A stretch of DNA of 49,694 bases from an uncultured Pseudomonadota bacterium (GCA_947306185.1 CAMZFU010000003.1:1-49694), one strand, 5' to 3'; positions 24,116 through 33,687 are shown, numbered from the stretch's first letter. Numbers and translations: made by a program. Notes: generated by a model from the sequence alone, not told the origin.

Positions 24116-25229
24116 CAATTGCTCCTTTGCTGGACATTCTCGCCTGGCCACTAATTCTTAATTGTCCGCATGCGGAACCGATATCGGTGCCACGTTCACG
24201 CCGTATGCGTGTGTGTACCCCGTTTTTGATAAGTATATCTTGAAATCTATGAACCGCATTGCCTGATGGTGACGTGAATTCGCGTTCGGCCACCGCATTC
24301 CATGGAATAAGGTTCACCATACAATTTTTTCCGCGTACAATTTCTACCAATTGTTCGGCACAATCCTGGGTGGCATTCAACAGATTGCCATCCTTATCGC
24401 CCAACAATATGTATTCTATCATCAATTGGCGGTTGTGAGCGTCGGTAAATCGCCACGCGGCGTCCATTATATCCGAAATGGAATACTTGTTTGCTATGGG
24501 CATTATTTTGCGCCGCAGGGCATCATTAGGTGCGTGTAAAGATATGGCCAGGTTGATTGGTCGTCCCCATTCAATAAGTTTATCTATGCCCGGCACAATG
24601 CCACACGTGGACACCGTAATACGGCGCCACCCGATTCCCATATCACGATTGGCACGTTCAATGAATCCAATGACGTTTTCGGTGTTCTGTAACGGTTCGC
24701 CCGTACCCATAACAACGATATGTGAAACATCGTTATTGTTTGCATCGCCATTTGGACGAATTGGTTTGTCTGATAACCGATCAGCACGCAATTCCCATTG
24801 GGCGACAAGTATTTGTGCAAAAATCTCGTTTATTGTTGTTAGATTACGTTTAAGCCCCAATAAAGTGCTGGCACAGAATTTACACCCCATTGCGCATCCG
24901 GCCTGGGAACTAACACATACACTATTACCGTAACTGGTTCGCATTAAAACACATTCAATACGTTCGCCATCATTAAGTTCCAACAAGAATTTTACCGTTT
25001 GTCCGTCGGTTGAAGACAATTTTTTAACGACACGGCATGGTAAAGTTTGGGCATTCGTCTCCAAATCATTACGCAACTTTTCCGGAATATTCTTCATAAC
25101 CGAAAAATCAGGGGCCCCGCGTGACATCCATTCAGAAATCTGTTTAGCGCGAAAACGCGGTTGACCCATTTGGGTTACAAAATCCGCTAATTCGGCATCA
25201 GTTAAATCAAAAAGAATTGTTTTGCTCAT
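24087..25229 (-). CDS. rlmN: 23S rRNA (A2503-C2)/tRNA methyltransferase RlmN (radical SAM)
   Basis: 380 residues. RlmN methylates C2 of A2503 in 23S rRNA and A37 in some tRNAs. The radical SAM motif CxxxCxxC is CAMGCKFC (Cys 112, 116, 119); the mechanistic Cys of the C-terminus is in SACGQLR. MGTGEPLQN and STCGIVPGI are family motifs. Its ATG overlaps the surA-like stop (ATGA). Genes on both sides overlap, so this is one operon lptF-lptD-surA-rlmN-TrpF-like. Confidence 0.96.
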   Translation of the reverse strand: MSKTILFDLTDAELADFVTQMGQPRFRAKQISEWMSRGAPDFSVMKNIPEKLRNDLETNAQTLPCRVVKKLSSTDGQTVKFLLELNDGERIECVLMRTSYGNSVCVSSQAGCAMGCKFCASTLLGLKRNLTTINEIFAQILVAQWELRADRLSDKPIRPNGDANNNDVSHIVVMGTGEPLQNTENVIGFIERANRDMGIGWRRITVSTCGIVPGIDKLIEWGRPINLAISLHAPNDALRRKIMPIANKYSISDIMDAAWRFTDAHNRQLMIEYILLGDKDGNLLNATQDCAEQLVEIVRGKNCMVNLIPWNAVAEREFTSPSGNAVHRFQDILIKNGVHTRIRRERGTDIGSACGQLRISGQARMSSKGAIDDTGKNNMQ

Positions 25230-26044
25230 AATTTGTATCTGCTGTCGTTAATAATGACAACGGCCTTGCGGCGCAGTTGTTTTAATTGTTGGTCGGCGAT
25301 AAAGGACGCCTGTCTGTACATTGCATTTTGTTTTATCATATCGTCCAATTTGCCGTATTCTTTTGTCTTTTTTGTACTGCATACCAAGAATATAGAATCG
25401 TCCGCTGGTTTGGACCAGGTTAATAATGGCACCCCCGCGACTTTTTCACGAATTTCTGGTGCCAATTCATATTGGACCGCAGTGAATTTCTGTGGCGCAC
25501 CGCCAAGTTTTTCTGCCATATTTACGGCATCATCGCAATTTTTGGGTTTGGTCAGTTTTTTTGCAACATCATCTGGTACATCAAACAAGCGGACCAAGGT
25601 CATCTCTATTGGCAGGCCGTGTTCGCGTTCAATGGCAATTTTTTCCGCGGATATATCTTCCTTGCTAACTTCTATGGTGGGCATTATTGTCCGGGCAATT
25701 ATAACCTGCCATGCGATATTTGCGCGCGTTGCCGAAATCGCCATACTAAGTTCTGATGCACTTAAATCCCCAAGGTTCATACGTTTCAATTCGGTGATAG
25801 CATCTTTTTCGGAAGGAACCGCATTAAAATTGGCGGCATATTTCATTTTTACACTATCATCGATAATATTCTGTAGCGCCTGACGCCGGTTATCCGTAGA
25901 TGTGTTACCCTGGCGTGCCATAAGTTTTGTACGGGCGGTTATGTCTGTATCGGTAATCGGTTTACCGTCAACCGTTGCAACAACCGTTGCCGCACGCGCA
26001 TTTAACGCAAAAAACATTGTCATAAATACTAATAGTTTGCTCAT
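25226..26044 (-). CDS. SurA-like periplasmic chaperone, short form
   Basis: 272 residues from ATG 26044, preceded by AAAAGGAG; the frame extends to 26170 but inside lptD. A signal peptide ends near ALNARA|A, then VVATVDGKPITDTDIT, the SurA N-domain opening. SurA helps outer-membrane proteins, especially LptD, fold. The SurA family is usually 400 or more residues with one or two parvulin domains; here the segment after residue about 135 (IEMTLVRLFDVPDD) occupies the place of a single parvulin domain but lacks clear active-site motifs, so it may be a chaperone only. Location directly after lptD supports the assignment. Confidence 0.72.
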   Translation of the reverse strand: MSKLLVFMTMFFALNARAATVVATVDGKPITDTDITARTKLMARQGNTSTDNRRQALQNIIDDSVKMKYAANFNAVPSEKDAITELKRMNLGDLSASELSMAISATRANIAWQVIIARTIMPTIEVSKEDISAEKIAIEREHGLPIEMTLVRLFDVPDDVAKKLTKPKNCDDAVNMAEKLGGAPQKFTAVQYELAPEIREKVAGVPLLTWSKPADDSIFLVCSTKKTKEYGKLDDMIKQNAMYRQASFIADQQLKQLRRKAVVIINDSRYKL

Positions 26045-26055
26045 ACATTCTCCTT

Positions 26056-28071
26056 TTAATAGTGCTGACCATCGACACTTATACCAAATCTGAATTGGAA
26101 TGTCGTTGTACCGACATAATCTTCCCTTTTGGTTCCATCGCGACGATAACCGAAACTTAAATAATAACATGGGTGTTCGTAATATAATGCGCCGGAATGC
26201 TGTTGGAAATGTTCTTCGGTAAGATTATATATCGCGTTCCAACGCACCGCCCAACGGTCCGTAATTGCAAACCCAACACCACCCATTATTTCGTGAATAG
26301 ATTCTGCCTGGGTTACAACATCATAAAATTGCTTTGACCAAATATGGCCAACATTAAGGAAGTTACGATTTGTCCCAATAACCGCGTTCGTTTCCATATG
26401 GCGCAGACCCAAATTCTCTTGGGCAAGACGGAAACGGCTGTACAGATTCAACCATTTTGTATTGTTATACCCGATACGCCCAACATAATCAGATTGTCCG
26501 TCGTGGAACCCACTGTTGGGGTCGGTTGCTTCACGTTTGGTAAAATCATATGATTGGCCGAAAAATGTTTCGATGGTTTGGCCATCTGAATCAAATGCGG
26601 CCCAACGCAAACCATAATCTGCAAATGTTCCGTTTTCCCATAAATCAAGCCCAGAAAAACGGTTGGACGAGAATAGGGTTGCATCAGATAATAACGCACC
26701 AACAGAATCATTACTTTCCGCGAAAATACTATCTTGGATATGGCGCATAAAGGTAACGCGTGCACGCGGTTCTATGACCTGTGTCCAATCTTCACGTGGG
26801 CGAAACAATGGTAACCCCCATTCTAAATACCCATTGGGCAAGAATCTGTTTTTCATTCCTGAAAATTTATCGCCATCTATCATCACAGTGTTATAAAAAT
26901 TGTATATATCATAACGCGTAGCCACACTTGCGGTAAGGCGGTTGCCACCCCACAGTGTCCATGGTGATGTTACACGTGCTTCGCCAATAAGGCGTTGGGA
27001 AGCAAATCCGTCCCCAGATATTCCAAGAATATCACCCATAAATGTCGCATATGTTGCCGCAAACAATGGCTGGGTCTGATAAATACCACGAATATTTGGT
27101 AAAATATCACCGGCCGGGGCTGAATAATGCTGTTTATTGCTACGCAATTCTTGAAAGATATGCGCATCGGCAACCACATAACCAGATTGACCAAATAATT
27201 CTAGGCGGACCCCAGAATCAAGGTAAGGTTGTTCATTATAAAATCCGTATTTTTGCAAATATGTTTTATCGGATGCACGGTTTAGAAATATGTTAGCACG
27301 CGCATTTTCACCAAGTTCGATTATATCATTATGGAATATATGCCAGCGATTTTCCCCATCACGATTATATGTATATGAACCACGCGTACGAAATTCTGAA
27401 TGTGTCCCATTAAGACGATGTTCTAATTGAAATAATGGATTTTCGGCAGTTAAATATGAAAATGTAACAGTCGCATCATGGGTGTCAGATATATACAGAT
27501 AAAATGGAATATTTATCTGGGTCCCCATTTTATTTGTAGATTCAAGGGTTGGCATTAAAAAACCAGTCTTGTGTTTAACGGTTGGGTCTGGCATATCAAA
27601 ATATGGCAACCACATAACTGGCAAATCATAAACCCAAAACAACATGTTGTAAAAATAGAGCATATGATTATCCAAATTATGCTCGATTTCGTTCGCAGAT
27701 ATTTCCCATGCTTCGCCACCAAAACTATCGCAGTTTTTACACGCGGTAAAAGATGCGTGTTGTGCGATGGTTATATTATTATTTTTTGATACATTTTCTG
27801 ATTCAATATATACGTGTGGTCCTAACCATATCTGAATATCATTTCCAGATAAATCCGTACCGTTTTTGGTAATATAAGAATCTTTTAAAGTCATCTTTTG
27901 CCCAGATTTATTTGATATTTCAGTTTTTCCAATGGTTTTAATAGTTTCAGATTTAAGATCGTATTCAATTTTGTCGGCCTTTATAACCGTTGGTTCATTT
28001 AAATCAACCGATATGGCATGTGTGCCATGCGATATTAAAATCAAAGAAAGAACATAGAAAAACTTTCTCAT
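26056..28071 (-). CDS. lptD: LPS-assembly protein LptD
   Basis: 671 residues. LptD with LptE inserts lipopolysaccharide into the outer leaflet. The signal peptide is residues 1-19 (ending GTHA). The N-terminal OstA/LptA-like jellyroll (about 25-110) starts VIKADKIEYDL. The rest is the large beta-barrel: WLPYFDMPDPTVKHKTGFL then alternating strands. It ends in a normal barrel sequence. It follows lptF with a four-base overlap (28068-28071) and precedes the surA-like gene by 11 bases, as in the alphaproteobacterial lptF/G-lptD-surA arrangement. Confidence 0.93.
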   Translation of the reverse strand: MRKFFYVLSLILISHGTHAISVDLNEPTVIKADKIEYDLKSETIKTIGKTEISNKSGQKMTLKDSYITKNGTDLSGNDIQIWLGPHVYIESENVSKNNNITIAQHASFTACKNCDSFGGEAWEISANEIEHNLDNHMLYFYNMLFWVYDLPVMWLPYFDMPDPTVKHKTGFLMPTLESTNKMGTQINIPFYLYISDTHDATVTFSYLTAENPLFQLEHRLNGTHSEFRTRGSYTYNRDGENRWHIFHNDIIELGENARANIFLNRASDKTYLQKYGFYNEQPYLDSGVRLELFGQSGYVVADAHIFQELRSNKQHYSAPAGDILPNIRGIYQTQPLFAATYATFMGDILGISGDGFASQRLIGEARVTSPWTLWGGNRLTASVATRYDIYNFYNTVMIDGDKFSGMKNRFLPNGYLEWGLPLFRPREDWTQVIEPRARVTFMRHIQDSIFAESNDSVGALLSDATLFSSNRFSGLDLWENGTFADYGLRWAAFDSDGQTIETFFGQSYDFTKREATDPNSGFHDGQSDYVGRIGYNNTKWLNLYSRFRLAQENLGLRHMETNAVIGTNRNFLNVGHIWSKQFYDVVTQAESIHEIMGGVGFAITDRWAVRWNAIYNLTEEHFQQHSGALYYEHPCYYLSFGYRRDGTKREDYVGTTTFQFRFGISVDGQHY

Positions 28072-29153
28072 TTTTTCAACAATACCGCCATTATGATTCC
28101 AAGCACAATAAACTGAACCCCACCAAGTATGAATAGGTGTGCCGTTGTTTCAAGCATATTTGATGCCGACATAAAAGCCGCCATAACAACAGACATTGCC
28201 ACAACCGAAAGTGCCGGCGCAAAACTTGTTCGACGGCGCAGCAGTGAAGAACGCAACAATATCGCAAGACACAGTGCGGCCAAAATAAAATTCATAATTG
28301 GTTGTAAAAAACGATTACACAATTCTGTCAATATGGTTTTGCGTTGTTTATCACTTACATCTTGTGATATATATTTTATCAAATCACCAGTGGCCATACG
28401 ACGTGATTTAAATGACGAAGAATTATTTTTTGTAGCGATACTTAAATCCATATCAAAACTGTCGAATGTTCCAATTATACTGCCGTTACCAGTGGCATGA
28501 AGTGCCCCCTTGGTCATTACAATGGACAGACCGCGCATCGTTGTGATTAGTTTACCGTTTTCTGCAAATATAATCATTTGTGATTTGTCTTTGCGTGTGT
28601 CAGACAACATCACATGATTTAAATCATATCCTGAAACCTTGTCTACATATACCACCAAATCGCGGGTCATTTCGGTAAATGCGCCCTCTTGTAATTTCAG
28701 ATGTGCCAACCCATATCGCAGGTTCCATTGTGTGTCATAGAATTTTGCCTGAGTTGCTGGAACAATCCATAGGTTTAATACCAAATTGGCAGCCGTTAAC
28801 AATCCTGCCAAGAAAAGTGCCGGTCGTGCAATTTTACCGGGTGAAGTACCCGATGATGCCATAACGATGATTTCATTGTCGCCGATCATCTTGTTATACA
28901 CAAACAATATCGTGATAAATGTAACAAAAGGCACGATAATAGACAAAATAAAAGGCACCATCATTATGGTTAACCCCAAAAAACTGCTAAGTTTTACACC
29001 GTAACTTATAAGGAATTTCATCATAGACATAATCTGGACCATCCATGCTAGTCCAGTCAATATCAGCAACAACATTATAAAAATACCAATCAGTTGTCGC
29101 AGAAAATATTTATCTAATGTCTTCATCAGATCAAGTATAGAGTCCAAAAACAT
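28068..29153 (-). CDS. lptF: LPS export ABC transporter permease, LptF/LptG family (LptF-like)
   Basis: 361 residues from ATG 29153. The open frame begins at 29201, but that ATG overlaps the -35 of its promoter; ATG 29126 (MKTLDKYFLRQ) is an alternative. LptF/G with LptB extract LPS from the inner membrane. Six helices are seen: three N-terminal (LIGIFIMLLLILTGLAW and the next two), a periplasmic jellyroll domain (about 135-270), and three C-terminal. SSGTSPGKIARPALFLAGLL and LQEGAFTEMTRDLVVYVDKV are LptF-like. No second permease gene is adjacent, unlike the usual lptF-lptG pair. Confidence 0.86.
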   Translation of the reverse strand: MFLDSILDLMKTLDKYFLRQLIGIFIMLLLILTGLAWMVQIMSMMKFLISYGVKLSSFLGLTIMMVPFILSIIVPFVTFITILFVYNKMIGDNEIIVMASSGTSPGKIARPALFLAGLLTAANLVLNLWIVPATQAKFYDTQWNLRYGLAHLKLQEGAFTEMTRDLVVYVDKVSGYDLNHVMLSDTRKDKSQMIIFAENGKLITTMRGLSIVMTKGALHATGNGSIIGTFDSFDMDLSIATKNNSSSFKSRRMATGDLIKYISQDVSDKQRKTILTELCNRFLQPIMNFILAALCLAILLRSSLLRRRTSFAPALSVVAMSVVMAAFMSASNMLETTAHLFILGGVQFIVLGIIMAVLLKK

Positions 29154-29167
29154 AGTCGTCAAATAAT

Positions 29168-29218
29168 TTAATAAAATATGTAAAAAATATTTGCAATTCA
29201 TCGATTCGGTGTTATAAT
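29168..29218. promoter_or_regulatory. Divergent lptF/nusA promoters sharing one palindromic -35
   Basis: TTGCAA (29191-29196) is its own reverse complement. Plus strand: TTGCAA, 16 bases, TATAAT (29213-29218, preceded by TGT) toward nusA. Minus strand: TTGCAA, 17 bases, TATTAA (29168-29173) toward lptF. Confidence 0.65.
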
Positions 29219-29243
29219 CAGCTTGTTCTTAGAAGTTAAATTT

Positions 29244-29272
29244 TAAGGGCGGGGCGAAAAACCCCGCCCTTA
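29244..29272 (+). promoter_or_regulatory. Very stable GC-rich hairpin in the nusA leader
   Basis: TAAGGGCGGGG (29244-29254) pairs perfectly with CCCCGCCCTTA (29262-29272), loop CGAAAAA. No T-run follows, so it is not an ordinary terminator; it lies 36 bases before the nusA ATG, within the predicted leader. Confidence 0.6.
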
Positions 29273-29308
29273 TAGATAAACAAGACGTAATACCAAGGGA
29301 GATAACGA

Positions 29309-30856
29309 ATGTCTTTTGTTTCTATGCCGCGTCAGGATTTATTGTTGGCTATTGATTCTTTGGCCAGCGAAAAGCAAATTGATCGTGAAACGGTTTTCAT
29401 TTCATTAGAGGCCGCAATCGCGAAAATTGCGAAACATAAATATGGTGAAGAATTTAATATCGTTGCAAATATTGACCGTAAAAACGGTGCGATATATGTA
29501 AAGCGTTTGTTTGATGTTATTGAATCACCAGAAAGCGCCGGTGAAGAATACAGTCCGTTCACAATGCTTACCGTTGACGAAGCAAAGAAATATACAAAAA
29601 ATCCATCGGTTGGTGATGTTGTAGAAGATGCGTTACCAGAACCAGAATTTGGCCGTATGGCATTTCAAACAGCGCGTCAAATTATGACTGCACGTGTACG
29701 TGATGCAGAACGTGGCCGTCAATATGAAGAATTTAAAGACAATATTGGCGATATCATCAGTGGTGTTGTAAAACGTATCGAATTTGGAAACGTGTTTGTT
29801 GATATTAACGGCAAGGCCGAAGGTTATATCAAGGGCAGTGAACTTATCCCAGGTGAACGTTTGGCGGTTGGTGATCGTGTTCGTGCATTGATTATGGACG
29901 TTGCGCGTTCTAATTCCGGTCCGCAAATCTTTTTGACACGTACGCACCCGTTATTTATGGAAAAGTTGTTTGTCCAAGAAGTTCCCGAAATATACGAAGG
30001 TATTATTAAAATTAAATCTGTGGCACGTGCGCCGGGTTCACACGCAAAAATTGCGGTGGAAACTGCGGATCCATCTATTGATGCGGTTGGTATGACTGTT
30101 GGTATCAAAGGTACACGTATTCAACCGGTTATTAATGAATGTCATGGTGAAAAGATTGACGTTATTTTGTATTCCGAAGACCCGGCGGTATTTATTGTTA
30201 ACGCAATGCAACCGGCCAAGGTTGCCAAGATTATCGTTGACGAAGATACGCGCAGCGCGGTTGTCGTTGTGAACGAAGATCAACAATCGTTGGCGATTGG
30301 TCGTCGTGGTCAAAACGTTCGTCTTGCATCACAACTTACCAATTGGAATATCGATGTTGTGAACGAAGCCGAAGAACAAGAACGTCGTGCAAAAGAAGTC
30401 AAAGAAAAGACAGAACTCTTTATCAAGGGATTGGATGTTGATGAAATGATTGCGCATTTGCTTGTATCCGAAGGTTTCCGTACAATCGAAGAAATTGCGT
30501 TTGTCGAATTGAAAGAATTGGAATCTATAGAAGGGTTCAATACAGAATTGGCGGTTGAATTACAAAATCGTGCCAAGGCATATCTTGAAAAATTGGAACG
30601 CGATTATTTTGAAGAAGGTCGCAAATTGGGTATGTCCGATGATTTATTGTCTTTTGATTTTATCAAACGTCCAGTTATTATGAAACTTGGCGAAGCCGGT
30701 ATCAAGACATTGTCTGATTTGGCAGATTTGGCATCGGATGAATTGGTTGAAATCTTGGGCGAAGAAACAATGAGTGCACATTTGGCGGGCCGTGTCATTA
30801 TGAAGGCACGTGAAATTGCATTTGGTATTACCCAGGAAGAAGAAACCGAAGAATAA
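29309..30856 (+). CDS. nusA: Transcription termination/antitermination factor NusA
   Basis: 515 residues, complete. NusA binds RNA polymerase and modulates pausing, termination and antitermination. The N-terminal domain (1-125) is followed by S1 (about 135-200; GDIISGVVKRIEFGNVFVD), KH1 and KH2 (about 205-345, with SLAIGRRGQNVRLASQLTN) and two C-terminal helix-hairpin-helix repeats (about 360-505). ATG is preceded by AAGGGAG. infB follows after about 30 bases, giving nusA-infB; rimP and ylxR, normally beside it, are absent. Confidence 0.97.
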   Translation: MSFVSMPRQDLLLAIDSLASEKQIDRETVFISLEAAIAKIAKHKYGEEFNIVANIDRKNGAIYVKRLFDVIESPESAGEEYSPFTMLTVDEAKKYTKNPSVGDVVEDALPEPEFGRMAFQTARQIMTARVRDAERGRQYEEFKDNIGDIISGVVKRIEFGNVFVDINGKAEGYIKGSELIPGERLAVGDRVRALIMDVARSNSGPQIFLTRTHPLFMEKLFVQEVPEIYEGIIKIKSVARAPGSHAKIAVETADPSIDAVGMTVGIKGTRIQPVINECHGEKIDVILYSEDPAVFIVNAMQPAKVAKIIVDEDTRSAVVVVNEDQQSLAIGRRGQNVRLASQLTNWNIDVVNEAEEQERRAKEVKEKTELFIKGLDVDEMIAHLLVSEGFRTIEEIAFVELKELESIEGFNTELAVELQNRAKAYLEKLERDYFEEGRKLGMSDDLLSFDFIKRPVIMKLGEAGIKTLSDLADLASDELVEILGEETMSAHLAGRVIMKAREIAFGITQEEETEE

Positions 30857-30886
30857 AAAGTATAACATAACCCCGGGAGGTTGAAT

Positions 30887-33292
30887 ATGGCGACACTGAC
30901 ACTTGGAAAATCTGTGACTTTGGATGCTGTGCAAAGCAAAAAGGGCGATTCCGTTTTTGTGGAACGTCGTCGCCGTGTTGTTGCCCCTGGGCATAACGAA
31001 TTGCGTGAAGAACCGGTAAAACCGGCACAGCAACATAATCCGGCGGATGAAAAATTGCGTGCTGTGTTAGAAGCTGCACGCGCCCGTGAAGAAGAACGCA
31101 AAAAACGCGAGGCCGAAGAGGCCGCGGCCCGTGCCGCGCGCGAAGCCGAAATTGCCCGCGAAACCAAAGAATATGAACAGGTCAAAGAACAACTTGCGGC
31201 GCGTGAAAATGCGATTCAACAAGTTCAAGAAGAATACGTTGAACCAACATCTGTTCCGCGTTCTGTGCAAAATGGTGGCAAGAAAACTCAGGGCCATCGT
31301 GTGGATGATAGCGTGGACAATGATGATGCCCCGGCGCAAAATCGTCGTAACAGCAAATTCGGTGGTGGTAAAAAAGAATTCGCAAAAACCGGCAAGATAT
31401 CTTTGCAAGATATAGTTATGGGCGAAGATGATGACGATGATGCAATTGGACTACGTGGTGCAAATCGTCGTCGATCCGAAGCATCGTTAAAACGTTTTCG
31501 TGAAAAGGCACGTGCGATGTTCAATGCACCGCAAAAGGTTTCGCACGAGGTTACACTGGGCGACACAATCGTTGTCAAAGATTTGGCCGCTGCGATGGCG
31601 GAAAAGGTTGGTAATGTTGTTAAAAAATTGATGGAAATGGGAATGATGGTTTCCCAGAATCAATCTATTGATGCCGATACCGCGGAAATTATTGCCGGTG
31701 AATTTGGTGCAACCGTAAAACGTGTAGAGGTTAAACCATATGCCGATCAAATTGAACGTGAACCAAATCCAGAAAACCTTAAACCACGTGCACCGGTTGT
31801 TACCGTTGTGGGACACGTTGATCACGGTAAAACATCTTTGTTGGATGCGTTCCGTAACGCAAATGTTGTTGCCGGCGAAGCGGGTGGTATTACCCAACAT
31901 ATTTCTTCGTACGAGGTTAAAACAAAATCTGGTGCGATTATAACTTTCCTTGATACGCCGGGACACGAAACATTTACCGCAATGCGTGCCCGTGGTGCAC
32001 AAATGGCTGACATCGTTGTATTGGTGGTTGCGGCAAACGATTCAATTATGCCCCAGACTATCGAAGCAATAAATCACATTCGTGCGGCCAAGGTTCCGTT
32101 TATTGTTGCAATCAATAAAATCGATTTGCCAGAAGCAAACCCGCAAAAGGTTAAGACCGATTTATTACAACAAGAAGTCCAGGTCGAAGAAATGGGCGGT
32201 GATGTTCAATGTGTTGAAATATCTGCCAAACAGAAAATCGGCCTTGATAAGTTAGAAGAGGCCATATTGTTACAGGCCGAAATGATGGACTTAAAGGCCG
32301 ACCCAGATATGCCGGCAATTGCCACCGTGGTCGAAGCAAAAATGGAACGTGGACTTGGTGCGGTTGCAACGGTCATTATTCGCCAGGGTACATTAAAGAT
32401 TGGCGATGTGTTCGTTGTTGGTGAAACATTTGGCCGTGTGCGTGGACTTATCACATCAAACGGTGAACGTGTTAAATCAGTTCGTCCGGCACAACCGGTT
32501 ATGGTTTTGGGATTAGATTCTGTGCCGGCGGCGGGTGACCAATTGAACGTTATGGAAACCGAGGCCCAAACCCGTGAAGTTGCGGCATACCGCATACAGC
32601 GTGCACGTGACAAGGCAAACGCGGTTAAACGTTCTTCGTTGGAAGAATTGTTTGCAAAACAAACAACCGATGACAAGAAATTGACATTACCAATCATCTT
32701 GCGTGCCGATGTTCAGGGCAGTGTCGAGGCCATAACTGATATGTTGCGTGGTATTAAAACCGAAAAAGCATCTGTTGATATATTGTCCGCTGGTGTTGGT
32801 CAAATTACCGAAGGCGACGTTCGTTTGGCAATCGCATCGGGTGCGGTTATAATTGCGTTTAATGTTCGTGCAGATTCTGCGGTTCGCGATATGGCACGTT
32901 CGGGTGGTGTTGATATTCGTTACCACAGTGTTGTTTATCGTATTACCGATGAAATCAAAGAAATATTGTCTGGTAAATTGGCGCCGGAAAAGAAAGAAAA
33001 CTTTATTGGATACGCCGATGTTATCGCATTGTTCACGGTGGGCAAGGGCATACGCGTTGCCGGTTGCCGTGTTAGCGAAGGTGTGATAAAGAAAGATGCG
33101 TTTGTACGCCTGTTGCGTAACAATGTCGTTATATACGATGGCAAAATTGGCGAATTGCGCCGTGAAAAGAACGAGGTCAAAGAGGTTTCTGGCGGTGTCG
33201 AATTCGGTATGAGTTTTGATAAGTATAACGACCTAAAAGAAGGTGACCGCGTCGAATGTTACGAGGTCCAAGAAATCAAGGTCCAGCTGTAA
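30887..33292 (+). CDS. infB: Translation initiation factor IF-2
   Basis: 801 residues from ATG 30887 with GGGAGG upstream; a TTG at 30881 is also in frame but less likely. IF-2 is a GTPase that places initiator tRNA on the ribosome. The N-terminal third is a charged Glu/Arg/Ala-rich linker. The G domain has GHVDHGKT (about 308-315), DTPGHE, and NKID. Domains II, III (SVEAITDML) and IV follow to EIKVQL at the C-terminus. It ends at the terminator 33324-33352. Confidence 0.97.
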   Translation: MATLTLGKSVTLDAVQSKKGDSVFVERRRRVVAPGHNELREEPVKPAQQHNPADEKLRAVLEAARAREEERKKREAEEAAARAAREAEIARETKEYEQVKEQLAARENAIQQVQEEYVEPTSVPRSVQNGGKKTQGHRVDDSVDNDDAPAQNRRNSKFGGGKKEFAKTGKISLQDIVMGEDDDDDAIGLRGANRRRSEASLKRFREKARAMFNAPQKVSHEVTLGDTIVVKDLAAAMAEKVGNVVKKLMEMGMMVSQNQSIDADTAEIIAGEFGATVKRVEVKPYADQIEREPNPENLKPRAPVVTVVGHVDHGKTSLLDAFRNANVVAGEAGGITQHISSYEVKTKSGAIITFLDTPGHETFTAMRARGAQMADIVVLVVAANDSIMPQTIEAINHIRAAKVPFIVAINKIDLPEANPQKVKTDLLQQEVQVEEMGGDVQCVEISAKQKIGLDKLEEAILLQAEMMDLKADPDMPAIATVVEAKMERGLGAVATVIIRQGTLKIGDVFVVGETFGRVRGLITSNGERVKSVRPAQPVMVLGLDSVPAAGDQLNVMETEAQTREVAAYRIQRARDKANAVKRSSLEELFAKQTTDDKKLTLPIILRADVQGSVEAITDMLRGIKTEKASVDILSAGVGQITEGDVRLAIASGAVIIAFNVRADSAVRDMARSGGVDIRYHSVVYRITDEIKEILSGKLAPEKKENFIGYADVIALFTVGKGIRVAGCRVSEGVIKKDAFVRLLRNNVVIYDGKIGELRREKNEVKEVSGGVEFGMSFDKYNDLKEGDRVECYEVQEIKVQL

Positions 33293-33323
33293 TTAGTGTC
33301 AATGATAGTTGTTAGGGATTAGT

Positions 33324-33352
33324 AAACGGTTGCAGAAATGCAACCGTTTTTT
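33324..33352 (+). terminator. Terminator of nusA-infB
   Basis: AAACGGTTGCA (33324-33334) pairs with TGCAACCGTTT (33339-33349) around a GAAA tetraloop, followed by TTT. Confidence 0.9.
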
Positions 33353-33396
33353 ATCCCCTTCGCATCGGATCCTGTAAAAACAAGGTGCCGGGCAAA

Positions 33397-33513
33397 GTTC
33401 CCCTCCGTTGGAGGGGTGGCCGAAGGACGGGGTGGTTAGAGTATTCAGGATAATTACGTGGTCTCGTACCACCTCCCGGCGTTCCATGCCGTACTCCACC
33501 ACAGGAGGAGAAC
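33397..33513. repeat. Palindromic intergenic element 1 (REP/MITE-like)
   Basis: About 117 bases bounded by inverted ends GTTCCCCTCC (33397-33406) and GGAGGAGAAC (33504-33513), 9 of 10 matching. Inside are CCCCTCC-GTT-GGAGGGG (33400-33416) and GTGGT/ACCAC and CGGC/GCCG stems. The GGAGGGGTGGCCGAAGG wording is GC-rich and unlike neighbouring genes. Its copy number cannot be seen here. Confidence 0.6.
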
Positions 33514-33548
33514 CAGGTCCGCAAAAGCCGATATCCCGTCACACATCC

Positions 33549-33667
33549 TTATTGTCATTCCGAGCGAAGCGTGAGAATCCAGTAAATTTGTTTTTGGTGC
33601 AGCTACCCACAGTTTTTTTTATACACTGGATTGCCACGGGGGTATTGCCCCCTCGCAATGACAATAA
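33549..33667. repeat. Palindromic intergenic element 2 (TTGTCATTCCGAG-type)
   Basis: About 119 bases with inverted ends TTATTGTCATTCCGAG (33549-33564) and CTCGCAATGACAATAA (33652-33667), 15 of 16 matching. Inner inverted segments AATCCAGT and ACTGGATT also pair. The GTCATTCCGAGCGAAGCG wording is a familiar intergenic palindrome of alphaproteobacteria and others. Confidence 0.68.
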
Positions 33668-33687
33668 AAAATACAGAACGCAAAGAG

